Source: Marinobacter sp. F3R08
GTDB taxonomy: Bacteria > Pseudomonadota > Gammaproteobacteria > Pseudomonadales > Oleiphilaceae
Length of the DNA: 64,000 bases
Assembly (NCBI RefSeq): GCF_018860425.1
Contig: NZ_JAHKPI010000002.1
Location: 1-64,000, forward strand
Direction of reading: 5' to 3'
The first letter of the stretch is position 1. Every line of letters starts with the position of its first letter. This document shows positions 40,251-49,209 of this stretch, piece after piece. The translations under genes and the position numbers were made by a program. Below the pieces are notes generated by a model. It worked only from the letters and a program-made list of their open reading frames with translations, searched no databases and had not been told where the DNA came from.

Positions 40251-42341
40251 ATGAAACTGTATCTATGTGAGAAACCTTCACAAGCAAAAGACTTGGCCAC
40301 CGTTCTTGGCATAGTTAAACGTTCGGATGGGTATATAGAGTGCAGTAATAATCAGGCTGTGACCTGGGCGTTTGGTCATTTGGCTGAACAGTTCATGCCT
40401 GACGACTATGATGAGTCGCTTAAGCGCTGGGAGCTGGACCCTTTACCGATTATCCCCAAGCCCTGGAAGATGAAGATCAAGAAGTCAGGCGCAAAGCAGT
40501 TCAAAGTCATCAAAGGGTTGATAGCAAAAGCAGACAGCATTTGTATCTCAACTGACTATGAGCGTGAGGGCGAGCTCATTGCACGAGAATTGATGTACCT
40601 GTGCAAGTTCAATGGGCCAGTCACAAGACTGAAGCTAACCGCTCTTGATGACACGTCGATTCGCAAAGCGCTAGCCGATCCACTTCAAGGACGTGAAACA
40701 GAACCTTTGTACTACGCTGGCTTGTCGCGAGCCCGAGCCGACTGGCTGGTCGGAATGAATCTTTCGAGGCTATACACTTTATTAGGCCGGGCAGCGGGTG
40801 GTGAGATCACACTTCATGTTGGACGGGTAGTCACACCCACTGTTGCCTTGGTGTATCAACGTGACAAAGCAATTGAAGAATTTGTCCCGTCACCATTTTA
40901 TGAAGTGTCGGCGAACATCCTGGTACAGCGCGGTCACTTTAATGCGAAATGGGTTTGTCCTGAGGACATGGCTGATTCTGAAGGCCGTTGCATTAACAAG
41001 GGGTATGCACAGCAAGTTGCACAGGCAATTCAGGGAGCTCAGGGGAGAATTGCCAAGGTTACCCAGAAACAACGCAAAGAGAACGCTCCGCTTCCATTTG
41101 ATATGACTAGCCTTCAGCAATATGGATCGAAACGTTGGGGATATACGGCTCAGGAAGTATTGGACATTGCCCAGTCCCTCTATGAGACACATAAGCTCAT
41201 ATCCTATCCACGTACAGATTCAAGATATCTTCCGGATTCCCAGCATCAAGAGGTATCAGGCATTCTACAAAGCCTTAGTCGGAGCGATCCTGACTTTGCG
41301 GGAATTTGCGCAGGTGCCGATGCAACAGTGAAGGGGCGAGCTTTTAATGATTCAAAGGTCTCAGCTCACAATGGGATCATCCCAACTCACAAGGTTGGGG
41401 ATCTCTCGAAACTGAATGAGAGGGAAAGGCAGCTTTACGACGCTGTACGCAGGTTCTATGTGGCCCAGTTCTACGAACCGTATCAATTCGAGTCGACAGA
41501 TGTTGTTGCGCATATTGGTGGAAATTCTCAGCAGGAACCCCAACAGTTCGTCGCGAATGGGAAAGTTCCCAAAGCAATGGGCTGGAGAGTTTTGTTTCAA
41601 GAGCAAAGTGAGCACGACCCAAAGGATGATGCTGAAGACGATGCCGAGAACAGCACGTTACCAGCAATGTCAGAAGGTGAGGGTGCTCAGGCAAGAACAG
41701 CGAACTTCTATGAGAAGATGACTCGCCCGGCTCCGCACTTCACGGAGGCAGCTCTGCTTGCCGCTATGGAAAACATCGCCCGCTTTGTTCCGGAGCCTCA
41801 GTTTAAAAGGGTGTTGAAAGAAACATCTGGGATCGGCACGGTGGCAACCCGAGCAGGTATTATCGAAGGGGCGATCCAGAAGGGGTATCTAAAGCGCGAA
41901 AAGCGGACACTGCGTTCAACACCAAAAGCAGCCGCTCTGATCAGCTTCGTTCCGAAGGTTGTATCCAGTCCTGGGATGACAGCTGCCTGGGAGCAAGAAC
42001 TGGAGAAGATTGCTTCCGGGGAGCAAACCATGACCAATTTCTTGTCAGAACTTGAGCGCTGGTTGAGCAAGATGATTGAGAAGGTTAAGGCTAGCGGCAT
42101 AGCTGATAACCCTGAGGTCAAAGCGGCACTGGCAGCAGAGAAAGGGCCTGCTTATGATTGTCCATCCTGCGGATCTGAAATGCGTAAGCGGAAAGGTCAG
42201 TACGGAGACTTCTGGGGTTGTACATCTCGCAGCTGCAACAAGACGTTCGATAATTACCGTAACAAGCCGGACTTTGACGGAAAAAAGAAGAGGGCGACGA
42301 CCAAGAAGAAGGGGACGGTTAGAAAGAAAAAAGCGGCATAG
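40251..42341 (+). CDS. topB: DNA topoisomerase III
   Basis: A 696-residue type IA topoisomerase. It begins with MKLYLCEKPSQAKDLATVLG, carries the Toprim acidic motif as TDYEREGELIARE, and the active-site tyrosine in ISYPRTDSRYL (about residue 318). A C-terminal zinc ribbon (CPSCGSEMRKRKG, CTSRSCNKTF) and a Lys-rich tail follow. The enzyme separates linked DNA strands during plasmid replication and transfer; plasmid copies (TraE-like) are common. The second Asp of the usual DxDxE is Glu here, which is unusual. A terminator follows directly. Confidence 0.92.
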   Translation: MKLYLCEKPSQAKDLATVLGIVKRSDGYIECSNNQAVTWAFGHLAEQFMPDDYDESLKRWELDPLPIIPKPWKMKIKKSGAKQFKVIKGLIAKADSICISTDYEREGELIARELMYLCKFNGPVTRLKLTALDDTSIRKALADPLQGRETEPLYYAGLSRARADWLVGMNLSRLYTLLGRAAGGEITLHVGRVVTPTVALVYQRDKAIEEFVPSPFYEVSANILVQRGHFNAKWVCPEDMADSEGRCINKGYAQQVAQAIQGAQGRIAKVTQKQRKENAPLPFDMTSLQQYGSKRWGYTAQEVLDIAQSLYETHKLISYPRTDSRYLPDSQHQEVSGILQSLSRSDPDFAGICAGADATVKGRAFNDSKVSAHNGIIPTHKVGDLSKLNERERQLYDAVRRFYVAQFYEPYQFESTDVVAHIGGNSQQEPQQFVANGKVPKAMGWRVLFQEQSEHDPKDDAEDDAENSTLPAMSEGEGAQARTANFYEKMTRPAPHFTEAALLAAMENIARFVPEPQFKRVLKETSGIGTVATRAGIIEGAIQKGYLKREKRTLRSTPKAAALISFVPKVVSSPGMTAAWEQELEKIASGEQTMTNFLSELERWLSKMIEKVKASGIADNPEVKAALAAEKGPAYDCPSCGSEMRKRKGQYGDFWGCTSRSCNKTFDNYRNKPDFDGKKKRATTKKKGTVRKKKAA

Positions 42342-42347
42342 ATAGAG

Positions 42348-42373
42348 AAAACCCGGCAAGAGCCGGGTTTTTT
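42348..42373 (+). terminator. Strong terminator after topB
   Basis: AAACCCGGC pairs with GCCGGGTTT across AAGA, followed by a run of seven T residues. Confidence 0.85.
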
Positions 42374-42391
42374 TATGGTCGTGTAGGCTAA

Positions 42392-42862
42392 TTAGTAGCT
42401 ACAGTTCCCTGAATTCATTGAAATCTGTTTGTCTTGCACACAACCTGTTTCTTGAACGCTATGCACCTTCGTTTGATCTGAGAATTGGTAATCAGGAAAC
42501 CATTCAGCAGAAGGCCCTCTACTATCTAAATGGGCTTGGCCTGGACCCACATAGCTCTCAAAGTAATGTTGGCCGGCATCACTGGAGATCCCCTGAGAAA
42601 AGCCCTCTGTGGCGCTCTGAACCGTGCTTTTCAGTTCATTAAAGCTAGCAGAGTAGTCCATCTGTTTGGCTGCGCTAAGCGCGTCTGATGGCTGCTCTGC
42701 CGTTGGCTCGCCATTTCCGAGTAAAGTGCCGGCAATAAAGCTCAAATCGTTAGAGACAAGCCAATGTTTAAGCGCGTTCTTCTGACGTTCTGGCAGAATA
42801 GAATTTAATGCCACCGGGGCCAACATTGAAACCGCAACGAACAGGATTACTAAACGAATCAT
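42392..42862 (-). CDS. Exported hypothetical protein, 156 residues
   Basis: The minus-strand ATG at 42862 opens on a hydrophobic leader (MIRLVILFVAVSMLAPVALN), either cleaved or an anchor. The remainder is soluble and rich in Ser, Gln and Gly, with two Cys near the end (TGCVQDK and GNCSY) that may form a disulfide. It lies convergent with topB and is not recognised. Its terminal region abuts the topB terminator. Confidence 0.6.
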   Translation of the reverse strand: MIRLVILFVAVSMLAPVALNSILPERQKNALKHWLVSNDLSFIAGTLLGNGEPTAEQPSDALSAAKQMDYSASFNELKSTVQSATEGFSQGISSDAGQHYFESYVGPGQAHLDSRGPSAEWFPDYQFSDQTKVHSVQETGCVQDKQISMNSGNCSY

Positions 42863-42955
42863 CTTTCCCTCACATACCAGCTTGTATGATCGGATTATCT
42901 GATAAGAAGGGCAGGGCGGTTGGGGTAGAGGAAGCGGTTTTCTTGCCTGAAACGC

Positions 42956-42978
42956 AAAAACCTCCGTTCGGGAGGTTT
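42956..42978 (-). terminator. Terminator for the minus-strand gene at 43031
   Basis: AAACCTCC pairs with GGAGGTTT. On the minus strand the stem is followed by TTTTTGC, which places it as the terminator of the gene ending at 43031. Confidence 0.6.
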
Positions 42979-43030
42979 CATGACATGAGATCTGATAAAG
43001 CTGTACGTGAGCGTTGCTCAGAGTAAAGAA

Positions 43031-43279
43031 TCACCGCGAGCCGGTGTAAAGATGAACGACCTTGGCTTTGCGCTCATCTTCGGGGCGCGAATTGTACGGC
43101 TCCCCTAATGGTCGATCGCCAGGGCTCGATTCTGCGCCAATAGACTGGCGCATGATGTTCCAGGTTTTGAGTAGCTTATCTTTTTCTGCTCTGGTCAGTT
43201 GTTTGCTGGGATCACCAGAGAGCTCGATCGCCATTTTGTCGGCAATGCTGACCAGATCACTGAGCAGTTTGTCACGCAT
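43031..43279 (-). CDS. Small hypothetical protein, 82 residues
   Basis: A short soluble protein (MRDKLLSDLVSIADKMAIEL, TRAEKDKLLKTWNIMRQSIG) made of charged helices, with an acidic-basic tail that ends in VVHLYTGSR. The start lies 370 bases from parA in the opposite direction, so the pair is divergent around 43280-43648. It could be a small regulator of partition, but nothing shows this. Not recognised. Confidence 0.55.
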   Translation of the reverse strand: MRDKLLSDLVSIADKMAIELSGDPSKQLTRAEKDKLLKTWNIMRQSIGAESSPGDRPLGEPYNSRPEDERKAKVVHLYTGSR

Positions 43280-43539
43280 CTATGAACCTTATGGGTTACT
43301 GCAATCCTGATCAGAACTCACGGCAGATCATTAATCGCATAATAGTGTAGTCCTTCGCCTCTTCCCGCTTTGTCACAATAAAGCAGACCGCAAAGTAGCG
43401 CCAGTATGTCGTATATCGATACGCAAGTGAATGCTGTGAAACACCTACTTTCAATAGGTTACTTATATTACCGGTGAGATTTGACCCGATAGCACAAACC
43501 GGAAGCAAATTAACTTTAACTAACAAAGTCATAGGATGC

Positions 43540-43553
43540 TTTCGCATGCGAAA
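43540..43553. promoter_or_regulatory. Single TTTCGCATGCGAAA palindrome upstream of parA
   Basis: The 14-base palindrome lies 96 bases before the parA start codon in the divergent promoter region. It matches the four-copy array at 39394-39611. It is likely a ParB-bound operator and/or part of the centromere. Confidence 0.75.
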
Positions 43554-43648
43554 AAAAACATACCTTGACTGGCCGCCGGTAATGGACGTTGGCGTCAATG
43601 TCAGCTATTGTCCTGTTACGGTGCCACGAGCGGATAAAAGGATCACCA

Positions 43649-44527
43649 ATGTCAGATATAGTGACTCGTAAAACGAAATGCCCAGTCATTTCGATTGCAA
43701 ATATGAAAGGCGGAGTAGGGAAGAGCACGATCGTTATCCAGGCGACATTCGCTTATTCCTCAGATAAGTACCGCTTCCCAGACGACAAAAAGATTCTCGT
43801 CGTCGACATGGACCCGCAGGGCAACAGCAGCACCAGGTTGATGCGAAGAACAGATCTGTCGCAGTTGGAAGGGACTCGAACGCACGAACTCTTCAATGAG
43901 GATCTGGAGACAATCAAGCCAGTTAGTACACCTTGTGGGGCTGACTTGATCTTTTCACTTCAGAATGACGGAAGTCTTGATGATATCGAACTCCGGCCAA
44001 TGGAAGTGTTTCTTAATCCGATCAAGCACATTGCTGATTTGGCACGATCGGGACGCTATGCCGCTATCATTCTTGACTGCCCACCCAGTCGCTCACGCAA
44101 GTTCACAGCGGCCCTTAGTTGCGCCACAGATGTCATCGTACCGGTAGAGGTGAGCGGTTTTGCAACAGATGCTCTGAGCGGCATCATGGAAAGTATTGAG
44201 ATTGCTGCTGAGGTGAACCCAGTGGTGCAGCTTACTGGTGTTGTTATTAACAAGTTCAACTCCAGGTCTAAGCGCCATAAACAGGAGCGAGAGACCCTGA
44301 TTCGCGTCCTGGGTGATAAAGTTTTCGACCAGCCGTTGGTAAATCGAGCACCGGTCGATGAGGCTAACGCTGAGGGTATTCCTGTGAGCAAAATCACCAG
44401 TGGCGCTGGTCGAGCTGCAGCCAAGGAAGTTGAAATAATTTGCAATGAAATTGCACAACGCTGCGGTATTGAAATTCTAAAGGGCAAGAAGCCTAAGAGA
44501 AGCCCAGCATCAGTGAAGAGAGATTGA
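43649..44527 (+). CDS. parA: Plasmid partition ATPase ParA
   Basis: A 292-residue deviant Walker ATPase. MKGGVGKST (residues 19-27) is the Walker A, followed by VDMDPQGNSS (about 53-62) as Walker A' and IILDCPPS as the Walker B region. Length and lack of an N-terminal helix-turn-helix put it with the small ParA class. It drives plasmid segregation on nucleoid DNA and is stimulated by ParB at parS. The ATG at 43649 follows AAAAGGA. It lies four bases before parB. Confidence 0.93.
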   Translation: MSDIVTRKTKCPVISIANMKGGVGKSTIVIQATFAYSSDKYRFPDDKKILVVDMDPQGNSSTRLMRRTDLSQLEGTRTHELFNEDLETIKPVSTPCGADLIFSLQNDGSLDDIELRPMEVFLNPIKHIADLARSGRYAAIILDCPPSRSRKFTAALSCATDVIVPVEVSGFATDALSGIMESIEIAAEVNPVVQLTGVVINKFNSRSKRHKQERETLIRVLGDKVFDQPLVNRAPVDEANAEGIPVSKITSGAGRAAAKEVEIICNEIAQRCGIEILKGKKPKRSPASVKRD

Positions 44528-44531
44528 AACG

Positions 44532-45680
44532 ATGGAAAACAGCTCATTAACCAATCTTAGCAACTTTCAAAAACGCGCAGATCAACGGCGGCAGGAAGAA
44601 GCAGATCGCCAAGAGGTTGAGCAACTTATTAAGAACGGCAAAACGGTTCTCAGTGTTCATTGGTCTGAAGTCTACCCGAATCCCCAGGTACGAAAGACCT
44701 TTAAGAACATTCCCGAGTTGGCTTATACCATCGCGACTATGGGGCAAGAGTCTCCTATTCGGGTTAGGCCGAAAGATGATAAGGGTTACTGCATCCGACG
44801 TGGAGAAAGGCGTTGGAGGGCCTGCAAGTATAATGACTCCAACATCGACATCATCATTGATGATAAAGAACTAGACGATGTTGGCCATGAAAAAGCGATG
44901 CAGCTTATTGAAAACGTTCAGCGGGAAGATCTGACTCCCATGGAGACAGCCGAAGGCCTTGCTGAGTTGTTGCTGGAATATGGCCGGACTCAAGGAGGTT
45001 TAGCCAAAGAAATTGGCATGTCCGAATCCAAGGTCTCAAAGTATCTGGCACTTTTGAAGGCACCAGAATGTGTTCAGGAGCTGTTGGAGGCCGAGTATAC
45101 GTCGGATCTCGAACTGGTTGGAATTCTCAGGAAGGTCCACGAACTTGATCCAAAGCGTTGCGAGCAGATGTGCGCTACCGTTATGGATGAAGGTATGTCG
45201 CGTGGCATGGCGACGGGAATTCTGCGTGCTATCAAGCAGGAAAAGAGTGACAAAGACCGGGCCGACGCGAATCCGAAGACCGGCAGTCCGAAGCTTGATG
45301 ATCCTGGTTCGCTGGCTGAAGCGGAGCACGAGCGTGAACTGAATGAAGCAGGGCTCAATGAGTCCGGGCTGGAGCTGCCGCCTGAACCAGATCCTGAACC
45401 AGTCAAAACACCGGCTACTGCACGATCCCCGCAAGATCCGCACGCCAAGCAAGAGACGGCTCTGCTGAACAAGGACGGATTCTATGAACGTCGACCTGAA
45501 GACGCTATTTTGCTTTGTGAGATTGAACACAACGGCACAAAGCGCAAAGGCGTTTTGCAACTCCACCTTCTTGCAGATGAGGACGATGAGGTCGTGCTCA
45601 GGATCTCTGGAGAAAATGGAGAAGATGAGCTGGTGGCTTGTAAAGCGGATAGTGTAAAGCTCATTGGCTACAAGCAGTAA
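44532..45680 (+). CDS. parB: Centromere-binding protein ParB (KorB-like)
   Basis: A 382-residue ParB-family protein. The N-terminal ParB/Srx domain has QESPIRVRP and IRRGERRWRACKY, followed by LIENVQREDLTPMETAEGLA, the box that binds CTP in the family. A helix-turn-helix (GLAKEIGMSESKVSKYLALL) lies at about residues 155-178. After an acidic linker rich in Pro and Glu, a C-terminal beta domain (GVLQLHLLADEDDEVVLRIS) resembles the KorB SH3-like part. It is predicted to bind the TTTCGCATGCGAAA sites. parA and parB form one operon. Confidence 0.92.
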   Translation: MENSSLTNLSNFQKRADQRRQEEADRQEVEQLIKNGKTVLSVHWSEVYPNPQVRKTFKNIPELAYTIATMGQESPIRVRPKDDKGYCIRRGERRWRACKYNDSNIDIIIDDKELDDVGHEKAMQLIENVQREDLTPMETAEGLAELLLEYGRTQGGLAKEIGMSESKVSKYLALLKAPECVQELLEAEYTSDLELVGILRKVHELDPKRCEQMCATVMDEGMSRGMATGILRAIKQEKSDKDRADANPKTGSPKLDDPGSLAEAEHERELNEAGLNESGLELPPEPDPEPVKTPATARSPQDPHAKQETALLNKDGFYERRPEDAILLCEIEHNGTKRKGVLQLHLLADEDDEVVLRISGENGEDELVACKADSVKLIGYKQ

Positions 45681-45683
45681 GGT

Positions 45684-46157
45684 GTGGAGAGATTCCCTGT
45701 TACAGAACGTAATTGGACGTTTGAGCTCTGTTACTGTCCTGTCAGGGAGTCTTTAAAAGCTCTTACTGTGGAGAAATTGCCTGTTATTGGCATCTACCCA
45801 GGCAGGCGTGATTTGTATATATAAAAAAATCAATTGCTTACAGGGTGATATCTCGTGGATGGCCAGAATTCAGCAGTTCCAGTCGATTGGATTGGTCTAA
45901 TGGAAGTTCGCAAAACAGGCAATTTCTCCACGGCGGTAAGAGTCCTACTGGCCAGCAGGCAATCTCTCCACAGATATTTGAAAGGCTAGTGAAATCAATG
46001 ATGTACGGAACAGGCAATTTCTCCACACTAACAGGCCTTTTCTCCACCGTTTTCAGGCAATCTCTCCACGGCTTTCAGGCATTTTCTCCACAGTGTTCAG
46101 GCAATTTCTCCACGGCTTTCAGGCAATCTCTCCACATTTATCAGGCAATCTCTCCAC
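45684..46157. repeat. Replicon 2 iterons: seven 22-bp CAGGCAATTTCTCCAC repeats plus outliers
   Basis: CAGGCAATCTCTCCAC-type repeats occur at 46011, 46032, 46054, 46076, 46098, 46120 and 46142, spaced 21-22 bases. Two more lie at 45916 and 45956. Inverted copies (GTGGAGAAATTGCCTG type) lie at 45684 and 45778. An AT-rich stretch surrounds 45805-45845. This is an iteron origin located directly upstream of the second initiator, 45681-46261, which holds no gene. Confidence 0.92.
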
Positions 46158-46261
46158 CGATACGCATATAACCTCCTGATTAATATAGTGGTAGAAGTGC
46201 CTCGAAAAGGGCCTAAAAGAGAAAAGAAGTAAAAGGTAAAAGTTAAAAGGGAACGGTTCTC

Positions 46262-47242
46262 TTGAAAAACGATTCAAAAAAAACACAGACCAGGGCGCGG
46301 CTGGTTGTCAAAAAGGCCAACGAACTGATTACGGCTCAGTACCGATTGCCATTGGTTCAGCAGAGATTGTTGCTGCTACTGATATCCCAGATCGAGCCTA
46401 AGAAAGCTATTACTGCGGAGGACTGGTTTTACGTTGACGTAGAACTGTACGCTCAGGTATTCGATCTCGATATCAATGGTGCCTACAAATCCGTTGGCAA
46501 GGCCGTACATGACCTGGCCGAACAGTGGGCTTTGCTGGAAGATACTGAGGGACAGAGAACCGAGGTCCGGTGGATCGGTGCAAAACGCTATCTGAAACGT
46601 TCAGGTCGTGTTGGCGTTAAGTTCAATAGCGATATGATCCCATACATATCGGATCTGCACGGCAGATTCACGCAGTATGAGTTAAGGCATATCGGCCAGA
46701 TGCGAAGTGCCTGGGGCATTCCGTTTTACGAATTGCTTTCGCGCTGGCGGAACAAAACCATGCAGTATTTTCCGCTGGAAGCCCTTCGAGAGAAATTCAT
46801 GTTGCAAGACAAGTACCCGAACTGGCGGGACTTCAAGCGCTTTGTCATCGAATATGCTATGACAGATTTGAATACTCCAAGAAGCGAGTTCGATGTCAGT
46901 TGGGAACCCGTTTACGGGGGAAACAAGGTCATCGGAATAAACGTTCACTACAAACCCAAGAAAACCGTGGTTGAAGAACGTAAGAAGATTGAGTCTGAGA
47001 AACAGGCAAGCCGTAAGTCCAAATCAAAAAACCCGCAGCCAGCACCATCCCAGCCGCAACAGCCGCATGCATGGGAGAAGTATGGATACCTCCTCCCTGG
47101 AGAGTGGGCGGATGCACTTCGTTTGAGTAAGGAGATTGATTTCGACGTGACGAGTTATGAGGAGTATCAGATGGCGAAGGAGAAAGAGAAACGGGGCGCT
47201 ACAAAGAAAAAGAAAACAGGCGGTCAGAAAACTCTTTTCTAA
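46262..47242 (+). CDS. rep: Replication initiation protein, Rep_3 superfamily (replicon 2)
   Basis: A 326-residue initiator. VVKKANELITAQYRLPLVQQ is the family's N-terminal helix, and YELRHIGQMRSAWGIPFYEL plus LREKFMLQDKYPNWRDFKRF cover the two winged-helix units of RepB/RepE-type initiators. It begins at a TTG (46262), the only sensible start in register, 105 bases after the last iteron. It ends in a basic tail rich in Lys (KKKKTGGQKTLF). It is more compact than the initiator at 21554, with different iterons, so the two origins should be independent. Confidence 0.9.
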   Translation: MKNDSKKTQTRARLVVKKANELITAQYRLPLVQQRLLLLLISQIEPKKAITAEDWFYVDVELYAQVFDLDINGAYKSVGKAVHDLAEQWALLEDTEGQRTEVRWIGAKRYLKRSGRVGVKFNSDMIPYISDLHGRFTQYELRHIGQMRSAWGIPFYELLSRWRNKTMQYFPLEALREKFMLQDKYPNWRDFKRFVIEYAMTDLNTPRSEFDVSWEPVYGGNKVIGINVHYKPKKTVVEERKKIESEKQASRKSKSKNPQPAPSQPQQPHAWEKYGYLLPGEWADALRLSKEIDFDVTSYEEYQMAKEKEKRGATKKKKTGGQKTLF

Positions 47243-47334
47243 AGAGGCGTGCAAAAAAACACATCCTCTTCGAAATTTTGAGGCCTCGCGCTTTGTAAGA
47301 TTTCCTGAAACTAACTTTAGCCAGGAAATAGCCT

Positions 47335-48291
47335 GTGGCCGATACTACTCCGAAAACAACAGACGAACGCCTTGAGTCCATGCTGAAGGCGTTCATGCGT
47401 GAACACCGCTCAGACAAACGAAAATCCTTTATTCTTCGTCTTCTCATGTGGACCTATTTGATTGGTTCAACGATCGCTTTCGTGATCTTTCTCACTACGG
47501 GAAAGGAATCTCCTGCAAACGAGGAAACGGCCCACATTGCAAAAATAGATGTGATCGGCCAAATCAAGCGCAAAGGGGGTGTGGCTGCGTATCCAACCAT
47601 TGAAGCATTGGCAAAGGCGTTTGAGAGTGAAACTGCCGAAGCGATCATCCTCGATATGGATAGCCCTGGGGGCTCAGCAGCTCAATCAGATCTCGTTTAC
47701 CGCGAACTGCTAAGGTTACGCCAAGATCACCCGGAAAAGCCCGTATACGCGGTTGTAGGAGACGTGTGCGCAAGTGGTTGCTATTACATCGCAAGTGCGG
47801 CGGATGAAATCGTTGTAAATCGGACATCAATGATAGGGTCAATTGGTGTCAGGATGGATGGCTTTGACTTCACCGGGCTAATGGAAAAAGTTGGCGTTCA
47901 ACGCAGGATTTTATCAGCTGGTAAAAACAAAGTGCTGACAGATCCCTTCCTGGACATGGACCCAGAGGTCAAAGCTCATCTGGAACAAAACGTCCTTGCC
48001 GAAACTCATAAAGTCTTCATTGAGGCCGTGAAGAAGGGGAGGGGGGATCGATTGGTTGCAGATGAAAACGTGTTTACGGGGCTCGTCTGGCTTGGAGAGA
48101 AGGCTATTGAAAAGGGGCTGGCGGACAGTCTTGGTAGTGTTCAAACAGTCATCCGGGACTTGGGTGATGACTTGGAGGCGGTGAATTATACGAATCGACC
48201 GGTACGACTGCTGGACTGGATCACTGGCCGCGCTGTCGAGGTTGTTTCAACCTTAGCGTCCGATGCCAAGCAGCCGCAACTGGAGTTCTAA
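47335..48291 (+). CDS. S49-family signal-peptide-peptidase-like serine protease (SppA/SohB)
   Basis: A 318-residue protein starting at GTG 47335. One N-terminal membrane segment (LLMWTYLIGSTIAFVIFLT) anchors it. The ClpP-like core shows LDMDSPGGSAAQ and DVCASGCYYIASAADEI, with the catalytic serine in ASGC (about residue 147), and SMIGSIGV downstream. This is the S49 signature. Members cleave leftover signal peptides or small membrane proteins. Placed between rep2 and the transfer operon, it may process plasmid envelope proteins. It ends at a bidirectional terminator. Confidence 0.88.
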   Translation: MADTTPKTTDERLESMLKAFMREHRSDKRKSFILRLLMWTYLIGSTIAFVIFLTTGKESPANEETAHIAKIDVIGQIKRKGGVAAYPTIEALAKAFESETAEAIILDMDSPGGSAAQSDLVYRELLRLRQDHPEKPVYAVVGDVCASGCYYIASAADEIVVNRTSMIGSIGVRMDGFDFTGLMEKVGVQRRILSAGKNKVLTDPFLDMDPEVKAHLEQNVLAETHKVFIEAVKKGRGDRLVADENVFTGLVWLGEKAIEKGLADSLGSVQTVIRDLGDDLEAVNYTNRPVRLLDWITGRAVEVVSTLASDAKQPQLEF

Positions 48292-48350
48292 GACAATGGT
48301 AAATCAGGATATAGCAACCAAATTGATCATTACGATCCTACACTGCGATA

Positions 48351-48375
48351 AAAAAGCCTGCTTAGCAGGCTTTTT
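48351..48375. terminator. Bidirectional terminator between the S49 gene and the lipoprotein gene
   Basis: AAAAAGCCTGC pairs with GCAGGCTTTTT across TTA. It has T-runs in both directions and separates two converging genes. Confidence 0.9.
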
Positions 48376-48402
48376 GTTTAAATGGAACGTGCTGCAATCA
48401 AC

Positions 48403-49086
48403 TTAGTGGGGGCAAGCAATCGGATTCCCATGCTCTTGAATGATGAACTGTTCACGATTGGACAGTTCTACCCCTTCACAATGCCGATCCGTAATGTCCT
48501 CGGTCAGCGATAGATCAGGTATGTTGCAATCAGCCTGCACTGGATCAGGAATCTGCGCGATTGAAGAGGAGAGCATCTGGCCCCAATCATCCTCAGTCAT
48601 GGCATCGCCGTCAGAGCAAAATTTGTCCCAAAGATCCAGGTCATAGTGGCTCAAGTGGGTTTTGGTGTCAGTTGACTGGATGCTAGCTAGAACCAGCATT
48701 GCTCGATTGACGTTGTTGGCAATCACCCCTTGATCACTTTCACTCGTAGTCCGCTCTAGCTGTTTCAGAGCGTCGTATAGCTTCTTTTGGTCTGCTTTAC
48801 TAACACTATTCGAATTGGCTAACGCTTTTACATAGCCTTTCAATTCTTCAAATTCTGCCGTTCTGCGCTCATCAGACATTACATGAATCGTGGCCGGCTG
48901 AAGGACGGCAGCTCCCCCCAGGCCTTCGTTCCCATATTCCGTAGTGGCAATGCTATGGATGTATCTTCGGTTGTCCTGCTCAAAAACGAGAGTTCGCTCA
49001 GTAACAAGCGTTGGTACCTTGTCGTTGCTGGAACAGCCGGTCAGAACCACAGCTCCAACGAGGGCACTCAGAAGCTTCTTATTCAT
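48403..49086 (-). CDS. Lipoprotein, 227 residues
   Basis: The minus-strand ATG at 49086 opens on MNKKLLSALVGAVVLTGCSS, a typical lipoprotein leader with Cys18. An alternative upstream start lengthens the leader without improving it. The mature part is helical and charged in the middle (KGYVKALANSNSVSKADQKK) and carries several Cys near the end (QADCNIPD, DRHCEGVE, IACPH) that could form disulfides. It diverges from traI across a 120-base promoter region. No family is recognised; an envelope role in transfer or exclusion is possible. Confidence 0.7.
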   Translation of the reverse strand: MNKKLLSALVGAVVLTGCSSNDKVPTLVTERTLVFEQDNRRYIHSIATTEYGNEGLGGAAVLQPATIHVMSDERRTAEFEELKGYVKALANSNSVSKADQKKLYDALKQLERTTSESDQGVIANNVNRAMLVLASIQSTDTKTHLSHYDLDLWDKFCSDGDAMTEDDWGQMLSSSIAQIPDPVQADCNIPDLSLTEDITDRHCEGVELSNREQFIIQEHGNPIACPH

Positions 49087-49209
49087 GGGTGTAACTCCGT
49101 TGATCAAATGATAGGACCAGTCTAAGGAGTTGTTTTGGGGAAAAGTCGTGAAAGGAGGCTAAAAAACGACGCTTACTTGCACCGAAAGTAGTCGCTTCTT
49201 TGAAAAACT

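Noticed and set aside
42403-43310. Plus-strand frames opposite the two minus-strand small genes
   Set aside because: The minus-strand frames have better leaders and starts and are followed by a terminator in the right direction.
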